Part shown: positions 16,018 to 24,668 of the stretch, piece by piece
How positions within the stretch are numbered: position 1 is the first letter of the stretch
Layout of the letters: every line of letters starts with the position of its first letter
Origin: Lactiplantibacillus pentosus
GTDB taxonomy: Bacteria; Bacillota; Bacilli; Lactobacillales; Lactobacillaceae
Length of the DNA stretch: 64,000 nucleotides
Assembly: GCF_003641185.1 (NCBI RefSeq)
Contig: NZ_CP032757.1
Span: forward strand, 1,984,001-2,048,000
Direction: 5' to 3'
Made by a program: the position numbers and the translations under genes
The notes under the pieces: generated by a model
Databases searched by the model: none
Seen by the model: only the letters and a program-made list of their open reading frames with translations
Told to the model about the DNA's origin: nothing

Positions 16018-17901
16018 TTACTTCAAACTCTTATTGACCCACTTAATGAAGTTCGTTTCATAATTACCAGTCCGCTCAGCTTCAGTGTGTCCCTGTCCCC
16101 AAACGGTAGCAAAATTAACATTTTTCACTTGCGGATTTTGTTTCAATGTCAGGGCCAGATTAGTTTCAACCGTCAAAGCCGTATCCGTCTGGTCAATTCC
16201 AGTCCGAATCCGCCAATACTTGGCAACTTTACTGGTATTATAGCCATCATAATAACTTGTCAGATAATACAGTGGATTATACAGATTCAGCCGTGATTGA
16301 ATTGACTTGCCCTGAGCATTGGTCTTCTTCAAATCTGACTGGTAGGCTTTCGCATAACTGGCCTTATAATTCTTTAGCTTGGCATACTTGGCGTGATTGG
16401 CCGTTAATAACTTACTGATCGTCGAGTCAAAGTGGTTAGCACTGCTGCCACTCGTCGCAAATAGCTTGTTCTCAGTCTGTTGCCGGGTCAGTCCATCAAA
16501 AGCACCCACATCTTTGGAAGCCGTCTTACAGTGCTTAACAAAGGCTTTCATACTGGTAATCGTGGCCGTGTTCTTTTTGGCATTATAAGTAATCCATTTG
16601 CCATTCTTATTGAGCGCCTTGATATAGGCCGTGGCGGTCTTGTAAGTCTTGCCACTCGTCGATGAAGCACTGGTGGTTCCACCTGAAGGCGCACCACCAG
16701 AAGGTTGACTTCCTGACTTGGCTGTCCCTGATGGCTTGCTGCCGCTTGGCATTTTTCCAGTTGTCGTGCCGGTTTGGGCTGCGGCACCACTCGGACCTTC
16801 ATTACTAGTTGCCTTGTATGGGAACGTCGTGTCTTTCAAGAAGTTATTCAGTGACTGTTCGACCTCTTTTTTCAAATAAGTGGCGTAACTACCAGACGTA
16901 TAAATACCGTTAGTCGATTTTTTAAGCGTTAAGGTCTTGCCATCAGCATCTTTTAACCCCAACTTATTGATATATTGCGCGTAACTGGTAGCCATGTCAT
17001 TAGATAGCGCCTTGGTCCAAGTGCCTTGCTTACGCGTACCAGAATTTGAGTATTGTCCCATATTCCATTCATACGCTTCATTAGCTGTATCCAGGCTAGT
17101 GATCGGACACCAAGCCATTGCACCAGCAACCGCGTCACTCGTCGACTTACCACTCGTTGTCGCCATTGGTGCGCCAATGGTTTTCAGGTAAGTGGTGTAT
17201 TTCTTGCTGTCACCAGTCGCACCCATCAAGGCACTCTGAGCACCACCACCACTGTGACCAAAGGTGAAGACCCGATTGGTATCGCCTGCAATCCGTTTGC
17301 TGTTCAAACGCAGGGTCCGGACCGCTGCTTTCAAGTCGGTCACACCCCAAGGCGACGACCCATTCGACTTATCCGTTTGATTCAGACCCCGACACCCAGC
17401 AGCAACGTAAATAAAGCCCGCCTTGGTATATTTGTTTGCATTACTATCATAGCTGGTCGGTGCCGTTTGTGCCGCGTACCCAGGTGTATTAACCGGCATC
17501 ACGATTGGCGCCGTCTTGGCGGTATACCCTTTAACCTTGGCCTTATTATTAAAAGTGATGGTATACGTCTTCTGACCACTAGCCTTTGCCGTGACATACT
17601 TGGCCGGAATAAAGATCCCCATCGATTCATAAGTGCTACTACTTGTTTTGGTGCCATACTTGACGCCAACTTGATAATAGACTTTATTTTTGGCGTTGTA
17701 GCGCCACTTCTTTTGATTAATCAATAATTTCTTGGCATTCTTGACATCTGCGGTCGTCACCGTCTGCTTGGTGGCTTTTGCAACCTTAGTGGCCGTGCTG
17801 GTCGTCTGCTTAGTCTTGGTCTTCGTTTGACCACAAGCAGCTAAACCAACGCTCATAACGAGCAATCCGCCCATCAAAGGCGCTAATTTTTTGAATTGCA
17901 T
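16018..17901 (-). CDS. extracellular tannase-like lipoprotein (alpha/beta hydrolase)
   Basis: A 627-residue secreted esterase related to bacterial tannases, which hydrolyse galloyl esters. The start at 17901 is supported by AGGAG, whereas the longer frame to 18018 has no signal. A signal peptide ends in the lipobox LAAC (Cys23), so the protein should be membrane-anchored outside the cell. The nucleophile is Ser217 in FGHSGGGAQS; likely acid and base are Asp570 (or Asp573) in RIRTGIDQTD and His605 in WGQGHTE. EAYEW (275-279) matches the tannase core. Residues about 375-418 are a low-complexity Gly/Ser/Pro/Thr linker inside the lid region. Length and layout resemble L. plantarum TanA, but I cannot confirm that name. 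The regulator is not adjacent. Confidence 0.8.
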   Translation of the reverse strand: MQFKKLAPLMGGLLVMSVGLAACGQTKTKTKQTTSTATKVAKATKQTVTTADVKNAKKLLINQKKWRYNAKNKVYYQVGVKYGTKTSSSTYESMGIFIPAKYVTAKASGQKTYTITFNNKAKVKGYTAKTAPIVMPVNTPGYAAQTAPTSYDSNANKYTKAGFIYVAAGCRGLNQTDKSNGSSPWGVTDLKAAVRTLRLNSKRIAGDTNRVFTFGHSGGGAQSALMGATGDSKKYTTYLKTIGAPMATTSGKSTSDAVAGAMAWCPITSLDTANEAYEWNMGQYSNSGTRKQGTWTKALSNDMATSYAQYINKLGLKDADGKTLTLKKSTNGIYTSGSYATYLKKEVEQSLNNFLKDTTFPYKATSNEGPSGAAAQTGTTTGKMPSGSKPSGTAKSGSQPSGGAPSGGTTSASSTSGKTYKTATAYIKALNKNGKWITYNAKKNTATITSMKAFVKHCKTASKDVGAFDGLTRQQTENKLFATSGSSANHFDSTISKLLTANHAKYAKLKNYKASYAKAYQSDLKKTNAQGKSIQSRLNLYNPLYYLTSYYDGYNTSKVAKYWRIRTGIDQTDTALTVETNLALTLKQNPQVKNVNFATVWGQGHTEAERTGNYETNFIKWVNKSLK

Positions 17902-18265
17902 GGTACTATCTCCTCTACAGGTTCTGACTTTATTAGTGGGTGGACCTATTTTCCTCCCTTTCAGCGCTAAAAAATCAGTGCAAAAGAACGACTTTGATTC
18001 AGCAATCATGACTGACAATCACCGTGCCAGTGCGAATCTTGCTGGTAAACTCATTTTACCATCAGGCGAATTGCAGCCACAACGGATCACACCTTTAACT
18101 TTCAACCGGGCAAACCTCTTGCCATAGCAACCCGAAGCCATTTCAAAATGCTCCTGTACCAGCTCAATTTGCCAATCTATCCGATCAGTATTAATTCTAA
18201 TCGAGACACTGGATGACATTAGTTTTTCGGTATTGAATATTTTTTTGTTGATTACTCTGCACCCC

Positions 18266-18297
18266 AAAAACGGCCTCGTCGCAAAAGCGAGAGGCCG
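18266..18297 (-). terminator. terminator after the NAD(P)-binding protein gene
   Basis: On the minus strand GGCCTCtCGC-TTTT-GCGacGAGGCC is followed by GTTTTTG. It lies about 75 bp after the stop at 18373. Confidence 0.75.
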
Positions 18298-18372
18298 GGC
18301 TGATCTTTTGTTCGCGATTGATTGGTCTTAGATGCACGCAAAATTGCCGTCTGCAATCGCTGTATGTGGGTC

Positions 18373-19011
18373 TCAGATTGACGCTTTCGGACGGGCGGAA
18401 ATCATCAGCTCACGTTGTGGATAATCTTGGTTGTGAAGCACCATATCAGCAATCAGTGTTGCCAGTGAGAAGATGCTTAACGGGCCGCCACTAACCGCAT
18501 TTTCAGCGGATTCCACAATCAACTTATCAGCTTCATCCGTATATTTGAAGAAGTGGCATTCTAAGAGCGTGTATGCCAAATCACTGGCTTTAATCACCGC
18601 CGCACCCGCTTTTTGTCCAGCCACATAATTGGTTTCCACTTCCCGACTAAAACCAAATTCACGGTTAGCCAAGTCGTACATTGCTTCCGAGATCTGATCC
18701 GCAGTGATTTGGAACTGTGTCGTCCATAACAGCCGCTTGACGCCCACTTCATCCATCGCCTGCACTAGTGCCGTTGCGAACGTTTCCGCTTGCGTAATCC
18801 CAACCGTCGAAAAGACGACGTCAATACCGACCAGCGCCCGTTTTAAATCTTCAACACTGGTCGCATCACCAATCAATTGTGTCGCCAGCGAAACATCATG
18901 GTCATGCCGATGATGGTCCAACAAAGTCACGTGACACTCAGGCATCACCGCCACGCGTCGATAGACTTCATACCCCAACTTACCCGTACCAATAATTAAC
19001 ACATTCATCAT
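18373..19011 (-). CDS. NAD(P)-binding Rossmann-fold protein (NmrA/atypical SDR-like)
   Basis: A 212-residue protein beginning MMNVLIIGTGKLGYEVYRR, a Rossmann GxGxxG motif with NAD(P) binding expected. It lacks the Tyr-xxx-Lys pair of active classical SDRs, so it is more likely a regulator-like or isoflavone-reductase-like member. I chose the ATG at 19011 (GGGGATGTGG just upstream) over the longer frame to 19236, whose extra 75 codons look unlike protein and run through the promoter. A -10 box TATAAT (19128-19123) and a 7+7 bp dyad lie upstream. Its function is unknown. Confidence 0.75.
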   Translation of the reverse strand: MMNVLIIGTGKLGYEVYRRVAVMPECHVTLLDHHRHDHDVSLATQLIGDATSVEDLKRALVGIDVVFSTVGITQAETFATALVQAMDEVGVKRLLWTTQFQITADQISEAMYDLANREFGFSREVETNYVAGQKAGAAVIKASDLAYTLLECHFFKYTDEADKLIVESAENAVSGGPLSIFSLATLIADMVLHNQDYPQRELMISARPKASI

Positions 19012-19134
19012 TAACCACATCCCCATCCAATTTAGGCGGCCAACGCTGTTATGAAAGCTAATCATGACACACAATCGTGTTCGGTTACCTTGCGCCTTGA
19101 TTCCGACCGCCTTTATGCTCCCATTATACGCATT

Positions 19135-19155
19135 TTCCAGCCTCATATGCTGGAA
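19135..19155. promoter_or_regulatory. operator-like dyad over the -35 region of the 18373-19011 gene
   Basis: TTCCAGC-CTCATAT-GCTGGAA, a perfect 7-bp inverted repeat with a seven-base centre. On the minus strand it abuts a TATAAT at 19128-19123. It is a likely repressor or activator site, with the protein unknown. Confidence 0.5.
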
Positions 19156-19263
19156 TTTACGCGGATAATCAGCGATCATTGTCTGTAGCCATTGATACCG
19201 GTCGGACTTTTTCATATCAGTGGTAATAACGACCACTATTATGAGTCGTGAGTTGAAAATAAT

Positions 19264-19312
19264 AATGGCGTCCCATCACGACCATTGAATCATCGTGATA
19301 GAACGCCATTTA
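19264..19312 (-). terminator. terminator after the alpha/beta hydrolase gene
   Basis: ATGGCGT..ATCACGA pairs with TCGTGAT..ACGCCAT. On the minus strand it follows the stop at 19335 by about 25 bp and is trailed by a T-rich tract. Confidence 0.65.
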
Positions 19313-19334
19313 TACTTTTTTTCTAACGACCGAC

Positions 19335-20303
19335 TTACAAATTTTGATTGAAGAAGTCGGCAAATTTATCAAACGGAATCACATTGACATTGTCGTAGAA
19401 ATCCACATGTTGCCCATGCGGTTCAACAACCAGTTGTTTGGGGTCGTTCAGACGCGCATACGTTGCTTCCGAGAATGCCTTTGAATGCGCTTCATCACTG
19501 GTTACTAGCATTACTGGACGTGGTGCGATCTCATTGATACGGCGCGTCGCTTCAAAGTTCATGAAACTTAAATTTGAGACTCCTGTAATGTTATGCGTTG
19601 CATTTGGGTGCCAGCCCAGTTTGAAGCCGTAAAAGCTGAAGAACTCTTGACTAACAGGATCTAGCCCTTCCGGAATCGTGGTTACGGGATGATCTGGAAA
19701 TGTCCTCTCAGCTGCGTCAAGCGCTGACCAGCGTTGTTCACTCAATATCGCTAGCTGCTGTTGCCGGGTCTCACCTGTGGCCAGATTAGCTAAATGTGGA
19801 ATATCATACATCACACTGGTAGCAACGGCCTTGATACGGGAATCCTGAGCTGCCGCAGCTAACGAAAATCCACCAGAAGCACAAATACCCAGGGCACCAA
19901 TCCGCTGACGATCAACAAATGGTAATGTTCCTAAATAATCAATGCCCGCTGAAAAGTCTTCGACATACGTGTCAGGAGAACCACTATAACGCGGCTGTCC
20001 ACCTGAATAACCATGGTAGGCCGGGTCAAAAGCCAGTACGACAAAACCGCGTTGTGCTAATTGGTTCGCGTACACACCTGGTCCTTGTTCCTTAACGCCG
20101 CCAAATGGTGGGCCGACAACAATTGCAGGTTGTTGTCCCTGATTACCACCATCCTTGGCATAGTAAAAGTCAGCGGCGATTTCCACCCCAAAACGAGTTG
20201 GGTAATAGACTTTTTCACGCGTGACATTATCGCTCAACTCAAAAATATACTGATCTTCATCTGCGGTCACCCGCGTTGCGGCCATCGTAGGTTCAATTTT
20301 CAT
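19335..20303 (-). CDS. alpha/beta hydrolase (dienelactone hydrolase-like)
   Basis: A 322-residue cytosolic serine hydrolase of the DLH/acetyl-xylan-esterase-like group. Ser143 lies in LGICASGGFS, the oxyanion-hole region is VVGPPFGGVKEQ, and the candidate acid and base are Asp in MLVTSDEAHS and His in EPHGQHVDFY near the C-terminus. The start is the ATG at 20303, nine bases after AAGGAG. The frame open to 20333 adds ten codons without an SD. It has no signal peptide. Its physiological substrate is unknown. It is monocistronic, with the terminator at 19264-19312. Confidence 0.82.
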   Translation of the reverse strand: MKIEPTMAATRVTADEDQYIFELSDNVTREKVYYPTRFGVEIAADFYYAKDGGNQGQQPAIVVGPPFGGVKEQGPGVYANQLAQRGFVVLAFDPAYHGYSGGQPRYSGSPDTYVEDFSAGIDYLGTLPFVDRQRIGALGICASGGFSLAAAAQDSRIKAVATSVMYDIPHLANLATGETRQQQLAILSEQRWSALDAAERTFPDHPVTTIPEGLDPVSQEFFSFYGFKLGWHPNATHNITGVSNLSFMNFEATRRINEIAPRPVMLVTSDEAHSKAFSEATYARLNDPKQLVVEPHGQHVDFYDNVNVIPFDKFADFFNQNL

Positions 20304-20384
20304 AAAAAGCATCTCCTTATGTTGTACTGCCAATTAAGGCCTTTCGTTAACTTAATCAATATCGTCAAATCATCCTGTCAGTGG

Positions 20385-21275
20385 CTATTTTGTGTTAATG
20401 AACTTATCCAGTAACTTTAAAGCTTGACGTTGATCTTGGCCTTCAAAACCATGTCCCGCGCCAGACAAAACATGCAGTTGTCCATGCTGATAGTTGGCTG
20501 CGGCTTGGCGCACATACTTGATTGGGACGATGTCATCCGCATCGCCGTGGAAGATCAACACTGGGCCCCGATAAGTCGTCGCCGTTTTGGTGACATCTTG
20601 GCGTAGCAGCGCTCGATAATACGCCCGACCGACTGTAAACCCGAAAACGTCAGTCGTCCGTGGTACTGCACCGATGGTCTGATACCGACTCCGCGCATCA
20701 TGCGTCATCGAAAAGGCGGGATACATTAAGGCCAACCGGTCAACCAACTTAGGATGACGACTGGCAACTAGTCCGGCAACCACGCCGCCCTGACTACCAC
20801 CGACGAGCAATGTGCGCCTGGAAGCTGCAGCTGAACGCGCTGTGATGGCTTTAATGACCGCCGTCAAGTCATGGGCCTCGGTCTCAATCGACATCTGTGT
20901 CTGCCGAACACCAGTACTTTGACCACCAGAACTGCCGCCTGGAAAATCGAACGCATAGGTCATGTAACCACGGCTGGCTAAATGGCGCGCCGTCCCGCCC
21001 AGTTCCTGGTAAGTACCACCTAATCCGTGCGCAACGATGGCAACGGGCATCTGCTTGCCATGTTTTTTAGGCGTATACAGATGCCCATAGATGTCCTCAC
21101 CGCTGAACTTAACGTGTACCATCTGGTCATTGATTGCTAATCGGCGATCGCCAGTCGTCACTTTCCCAGCAGAAGGCCCCTTTGTCTCAGTACTCGTGCG
21201 ACGCTGGCAACCAGCCAGAATCAGTAACACAGAACTAATACCGATAATCAAACTAACCAACAAATGACGTCTCAT
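20385..21275 (-). CDS. alpha/beta hydrolase lipoprotein
   Basis: A 296-residue surface-anchored serine hydrolase. The signal peptide (LLVSLIIGISSVLLIL) leads to the lipobox LAGC (Cys23). The oxyanion region is VAHGLGGTYQEL, the nucleophile is Ser161 in VGGSQGG, the acid is Asp in FHGDADDIVP and the base is His in SGAGHGFEG, so the catalytic triad looks complete. It overlaps the upstream cyclophilin-like lipoprotein gene by 4 bp (ATGA), so the two are co-expressed. The nearest known relatives are esterases and feruloyl/acyl esterases of lactobacilli. The substrate is not predictable. Confidence 0.83.
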   Translation of the reverse strand: MRRHLLVSLIIGISSVLLILAGCQRRTSTETKGPSAGKVTTGDRRLAINDQMVHVKFSGEDIYGHLYTPKKHGKQMPVAIVAHGLGGTYQELGGTARHLASRGYMTYAFDFPGGSSGGQSTGVRQTQMSIETEAHDLTAVIKAITARSAAASRRTLLVGGSQGGVVAGLVASRHPKLVDRLALMYPAFSMTHDARSRYQTIGAVPRTTDVFGFTVGRAYYRALLRQDVTKTATTYRGPVLIFHGDADDIVPIKYVRQAAANYQHGQLHVLSGAGHGFEGQDQRQALKLLDKFINTK

Positions 21276-21823
21276 GATTGACTCCTCGCAATTCTAACCC
21301 GAACATGATTGCCCATGTTTTTAATAACTTGGCGATAATTTTGACTATCAAAGTGACCAATGATATGAATGCCTTCATAATACGACTCAGTTCCCCAATA
21401 GAAGACAACGCGTTGGTCAGGAGACCAGTAGCCGATTGCCCCTTGATTACCAGCATGACCACTCGGCATTCCAGTCGTCGGTAACGCATGATGCAAATCC
21501 GCAATCTTCTCAGGAAAATCAGCATAGTCGCGAAAACTGAGTGTCGTTGGGAGCTCCCGCGCAAAGGCCTTCGCTGCACTGGAACGATTCAGATGAGCGG
21601 ACAGTTGGTGGCCGTTGATCGTAACCGTGATCCGTTGACCAACCTGTTGATCGTCTGTACTCGACTGCGTTTTATTTGACTCGGCTTTTTTTGACTTGGT
21701 TTTTGTCGATTGTGATTGCGACGAGTGGCGATTGGTTGACGTTGTCCGCTGTGTTTGTTGCTGGCATGCAGACAGTCCAATCATTCCAATCAATAAACTT
21801 AAAATAACTAATAACCGTTTCAT
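21272..21823 (-). CDS. cyclophilin-like domain lipoprotein
   Basis: A 183-residue lipoprotein: signal peptide, lipobox LSAC (Cys20), then a Ser/Thr/Lys/Gln-rich linker to about residue 65 and a C-terminal cyclophilin-like beta-barrel (ITVTINGHQLSAHL, RELPTTLSFRDYADFPEKI, GAIGYWSPDQRVVFYWG, IGHF). This domain is related to the DUF4430/cyclophilin-like fold family rather than to true peptidyl-prolyl isomerases. No catalytic activity is established. It is the first gene of a two-gene operon with a lipoprotein esterase, so it may assist or share a substrate with it, which is an inference. Confidence 0.78.
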   Translation of the reverse strand: MKRLLVILSLLIGMIGLSACQQQTQRTTSTNRHSSQSQSTKTKSKKAESNKTQSSTDDQQVGQRITVTINGHQLSAHLNRSSAAKAFARELPTTLSFRDYADFPEKIADLHHALPTTGMPSGHAGNQGAIGYWSPDQRVVFYWGTESYYEGIHIIGHFDSQNYRQVIKNMGNHVRVRIARSQS

Positions 21824-22017
21824 TCGAATCCTCCTTGTCTCGTCTAGCTTGGTTATTAGTATACTGGCCCAGCATTGCTATGTTAAATATCTATTTAGTA
21901 TGATGTACTATAGCATAAAAGCATTGATTATCAAGTACGCCACGCCGCGCCGTAGCAAACCATTGATAATTCCAGCTTCAACGTCATATCATAGACTTCA
22001 TCAAGTCCATTGCTAAA

Positions 22018-22056
22018 AACTGGTCCGACTTCGAAATTTCGAAGCCGGACCAGTTG
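22018..22056 (-). terminator. terminator after the HAD gene at 22141
   Basis: AACTGGTCCGaCTTCGAAA pairs with TTTCGAAGccGGACCAGTT, followed on the minus strand by TTTTTAG. It closes the acetyltransferase-HAD operon. Confidence 0.85.
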
Positions 22057-22140
22057 CCGCTTTTTGATTCTCTGTTAATCACGATTCACTAATTTGCTAC
22101 ATGAACAATTATCTCAGGCAATGCTGCCACCACCACCGAC

Positions 22141-22776
22141 CTATCGCGCAATCCGTACCTGCAAATAAGCCGCCAACTGATCGACAGACCGAAACACGAG
22201 CTGATCCGCCTTTGCATCAGTCTGCTGGTCGGGGTCCCAAGCTGCAGTCAAGCATTGAATCCCTGCTTGGGCCGCAGCCTCAAAATCTGAACGCATATCA
22301 CCCACGTAGCAGACCGCTGCCGGACTTAAATCCTGCGAACTTAATAATTGTCGCAAGTTGGCCGCTTTATTTGGCGCAAATTCCGACCCGTACAATTTAA
22401 TGGGAAAGAACGTTGTCAAACCAGTCATTGCCAGTGAAATTTGACAACCCTTAGCTGCCTTGCCCGTCACTAACGCTAGTACAATGCCTTGCTCGCGAAG
22501 TCTTGTTAGTAGTTCAACTATCCCCGGATACGGCGTGGTCACTTCTCGATGCGCCCGGGTATACGCTTCATAAAATGCGGCTAACGCTTCTCGCCAGCGT
22601 GGCCCAGCAACTGCTTTGACCATCCCAATTTCGTTTAAGCCAAAGGTGTGCACGATTGCTTGAGTCGTCAATTCATGCTCGACGTAAGGTGTGACGCTAC
22701 TGCGAAAGGCTTTGATCACCATCGGAATCGTCGGCGCTAAGGTGCCATCGAAATCAAACGCCACCATTTTAAGCAT
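22141..22776 (-). CDS. HAD-family phosphatase (phosphoglycolate phosphatase-like)
   Basis: A 211-residue haloacid dehalogenase-type hydrolase. Motif I is FDFDGTLAP (nucleophile Asp9, acid Asp11), motif II is ALVTGKAAKG, the conserved lysine lies in the FAPNKAANLRQLL region, and motif III is CYVGDMRSDFEAAAQAG. The small helical cap of about 60 residues between motifs I and II is typical of Gph/PgmB-like subclass I enzymes. It overlaps the upstream acetyltransferase by 8 bp, so the pair is likely co-translated. The substrate is unknown. A second HAD enzyme lies at 63237. Confidence 0.85.
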   Translation of the reverse strand: MLKMVAFDFDGTLAPTIPMVIKAFRSSVTPYVEHELTTQAIVHTFGLNEIGMVKAVAGPRWREALAAFYEAYTRAHREVTTPYPGIVELLTRLREQGIVLALVTGKAAKGCQISLAMTGLTTFFPIKLYGSEFAPNKAANLRQLLSSQDLSPAAVCYVGDMRSDFEAAAQAGIQCLTAAWDPDQQTDAKADQLVFRSVDQLAAYLQVRIAR

Positions 22777-23374
22777 GCCGCTCCTCCTGATTGATCTGCC
22801 GAATCACTCGACACGGGTTACCGACCGCCACTGTATTCGCAGGAATATCCTTGACCACGACGCTGCCGGCACCAATCACTGAACCTGCACCAATCGTGAC
22901 GCCGGGAATAATAATGACGCCACCGCCAATCCAGCAACCATCCCCAATCGTCACTGGTTTCGCATATGTCTGACAGAAGTACTGCCCACTATCCGGCTGC
23001 CAATCAGCCCGTAACCGATCTCGCAATTCGACCGGGTGCGTCGCCGTGTAGATCTGAACATTCGAGGCAATCAGCACGTTGTTGCCAATCACGATTCGAT
23101 TACAATCCACAAACGTACAATTCATATTGATTGAAACATTATTGCCAATTGAAATATTGCGGCCATAATCGCAAATAAACGGGCTACCAACCGACACATT
23201 CTGGCCGACTGCCGCAAACATCGCCCGTAACAATGTCTTTTTCTCATCCTTTTGATCATAAGCAAGTTGATTGTACTGGCTCAAAAGTTCCCGTGTGTGC
23301 CGTTTCATCTCCAAAAAAACCGGTGCATGTGCATCATAGTTCTGACCACTCAAGCTCTTTTCAAGTTCATCCAT
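22769..23374 (-). CDS. maltose/galactoside O-acetyltransferase-like protein (left-handed beta helix)
   Basis: A 201-residue acetyl-CoA-dependent sugar O-acetyltransferase of the LacA/Maa family. It has the N-terminal Mac domain (YDAHAPVFLEMKRHTRELLSQYNQLAYDQ), then hexapeptide repeats (NISIGNNVSINMNCTFVD, IVIGNNVLIASNV) and the catalytic His in YTATHPVE. The C-terminal coil VTIGAGSVIGAGSVVVKDIPANTVAVGNPCRVIR is diagnostic. ATG at 23374 lies nine bases after GAAAGGGG. The downstream HAD gene overlaps it. The role of such enzymes is often detoxification of non-metabolisable sugars. Confidence 0.9.
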   Translation of the reverse strand: MDELEKSLSGQNYDAHAPVFLEMKRHTRELLSQYNQLAYDQKDEKKTLLRAMFAAVGQNVSVGSPFICDYGRNISIGNNVSINMNCTFVDCNRIVIGNNVLIASNVQIYTATHPVELRDRLRADWQPDSGQYFCQTYAKPVTIGDGCWIGGGVIIIPGVTIGAGSVIGAGSVVVKDIPANTVAVGNPCRVIRQINQEERHA

Positions 23375-23448
23375 CCCTAAGCGCCCCTTTCACTATCCAG
23401 CTTAAAAAACGAACCGTTACGCTTCAAGTCACGAATCGTTTCTTTTCG

Positions 23449-24162
23449 TTATAACCGTTTGGACAAGGTCTCAATGACATAGACGACTGGAACCTGGGTT
23501 GTCAGATTATAGTTTCCATTAATCCGCTGATGCGTCAACTGGTAGGCAAAGTTCCAATCTGAAAGCTTGGCAATCGTGGACTGGGACTGATTGGTGATGC
23601 TTAAAATTGGGCACTGTTGCTGCTGAAAGTGTTGAATCAGGGTCACGAGTTCGGGGGTCTCACCACTCTCTGATAGTGCGAAAATCACCGGGTGTTGCTG
23701 TTCAAACGCACTGACGGGATACTTACTATCCTCGAGGCCAAACGCCATCTTACCGGCATTGGTAAAACACCGTGCAGCATAGCGGGCCAAGCTACCTGAT
23801 GAGCCGATACCGACAAAAATAATCAGCGACGCTTGCCGTAAAGCTACAATCGCTGGCAAGAGTTTTTGTTCATAAGCGGCTGAATTGGTTTTGGCAAAGA
23901 AGTTAGCCAGCTCGCTGATGTCACTTTGTGGTTCATAGGTCGTCAATTGTTGCTGCTCATTTTTCAATGCCTGCTTAAAATCCCGATAACCGGCAAACCC
24001 ATTCTTGACACAGAATCGCAAAATCGTGGAAGTCGATACGTGCAATTCGTGCGCTAATTCACGGATACTCATGTACGCCACTTTATCCATATTCTTGACG
24101 ATATACCGATAAATCGCCACATCCGTTTCATTATACTTTTCAAGCTGTTCGTAACTAAACAT
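23449..24162 (-). CDS. MurR/RpiR-family transcriptional regulator
   Basis: A 237-residue regulator with an N-terminal RpiR helix-turn-helix (MSIRELAHELHVSTSTILRFCVKNGFAGYRDFK, about residues 35-75) and a C-terminal SIS sugar-phosphate isomerase domain (FVGIGSSGSLARYAARCF, FALSESGETPELVTLIQHF). Such proteins respond to phosphosugars. The start at 24162 (GGGG six bases upstream) is preferred over 24174. It precedes the acetyltransferase-HAD pair on the same strand, 75 bp away, which makes a sugar-related transcription unit likely. A cre-like site lies about 140 bp upstream. Confidence 0.85.
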   Translation of the reverse strand: MFSYEQLEKYNETDVAIYRYIVKNMDKVAYMSIRELAHELHVSTSTILRFCVKNGFAGYRDFKQALKNEQQQLTTYEPQSDISELANFFAKTNSAAYEQKLLPAIVALRQASLIIFVGIGSSGSLARYAARCFTNAGKMAFGLEDSKYPVSAFEQQHPVIFALSESGETPELVTLIQHFQQQQCPILSITNQSQSTIAKLSDWNFAYQLTHQRINGNYNLTTQVPVVYVIETLSKRL

Positions 24163-24303
24163 GACTTGCCCCATTTCCCATTCATTTTAGTTGCTGCGTT
24201 GACTAACGACGTGACTGCCATTGCCGACTTAGCAGAGCTAGTTTATTCCTTACGGCACGGTCTTGCTCACATTGCCGCTTCCAAGGTCAAGCATCCTCAT
24301 CTA

Positions 24304-24317
24304 TTTAAGCGCTTTCG
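24304..24317 (-). promoter_or_regulatory. candidate catabolite-responsive element (cre)
   Basis: On the minus strand CGAAAGCGCTTAAA fits the cre consensus WGWAARCGYTWWMA except at the first base. It lies about 140 bp upstream of the RpiR regulator gene on the same strand, so CcpA control of that unit is possible. Confidence 0.4.
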
Positions 24318-24469
24318 CAATGTAAATACAAGCCGTTAATGTGGAACTCCCCGATTCCTAGACCACTGCGAACTGGTCGGCCATCGTCACGATGCACAGT
24401 CGGCGCTAATTAATACCGTGATGATACGGGCTCACCCGGTACCTAACATCATTGCCACATTTTTTGTGT

Positions 24470-24507
24470 AAAAAACCGCTTAACCATACAAATACGGTCA
24501 AGCGGTT
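24470..24507 (-). terminator. terminator downstream of the Spx-like gene
   Basis: AACCGCTTgACCgtAT pairs with ATggTtAAGCGGTTTTTT on the minus strand. It lies about 160 bp after the stop at 24669, with no gene between. The rest of 24175-24668 holds only the cre-like site. Confidence 0.7.
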
Positions 24508-24668
24508 GATCAATTTTTATTAAGTTGATTGCTACCCTTCATACACTAAGAACCAGTTTGACCTATTTCGGCTAGTCCCGCTTTATAAGTGATGAAGATA
24601 GCCACAATGTTAATATCACTGAACATAGTAATTACCAATTTCACAATACCAGGGTAAAATCACCCCCC

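Noticed and set aside
17902..18018. Upstream extension of the tannase-like gene
   Set aside because: It would hide the signal peptide and lipobox, whereas the internal ATG at 17901 has an SD and a proper lipoprotein signal.
19012..19236. N-terminal extension of the NAD(P)-binding protein to 19236
   Set aside because: The extra 75 codons cross a -10 box and a dyad, look unlike protein and precede a good SD at the internal ATG.
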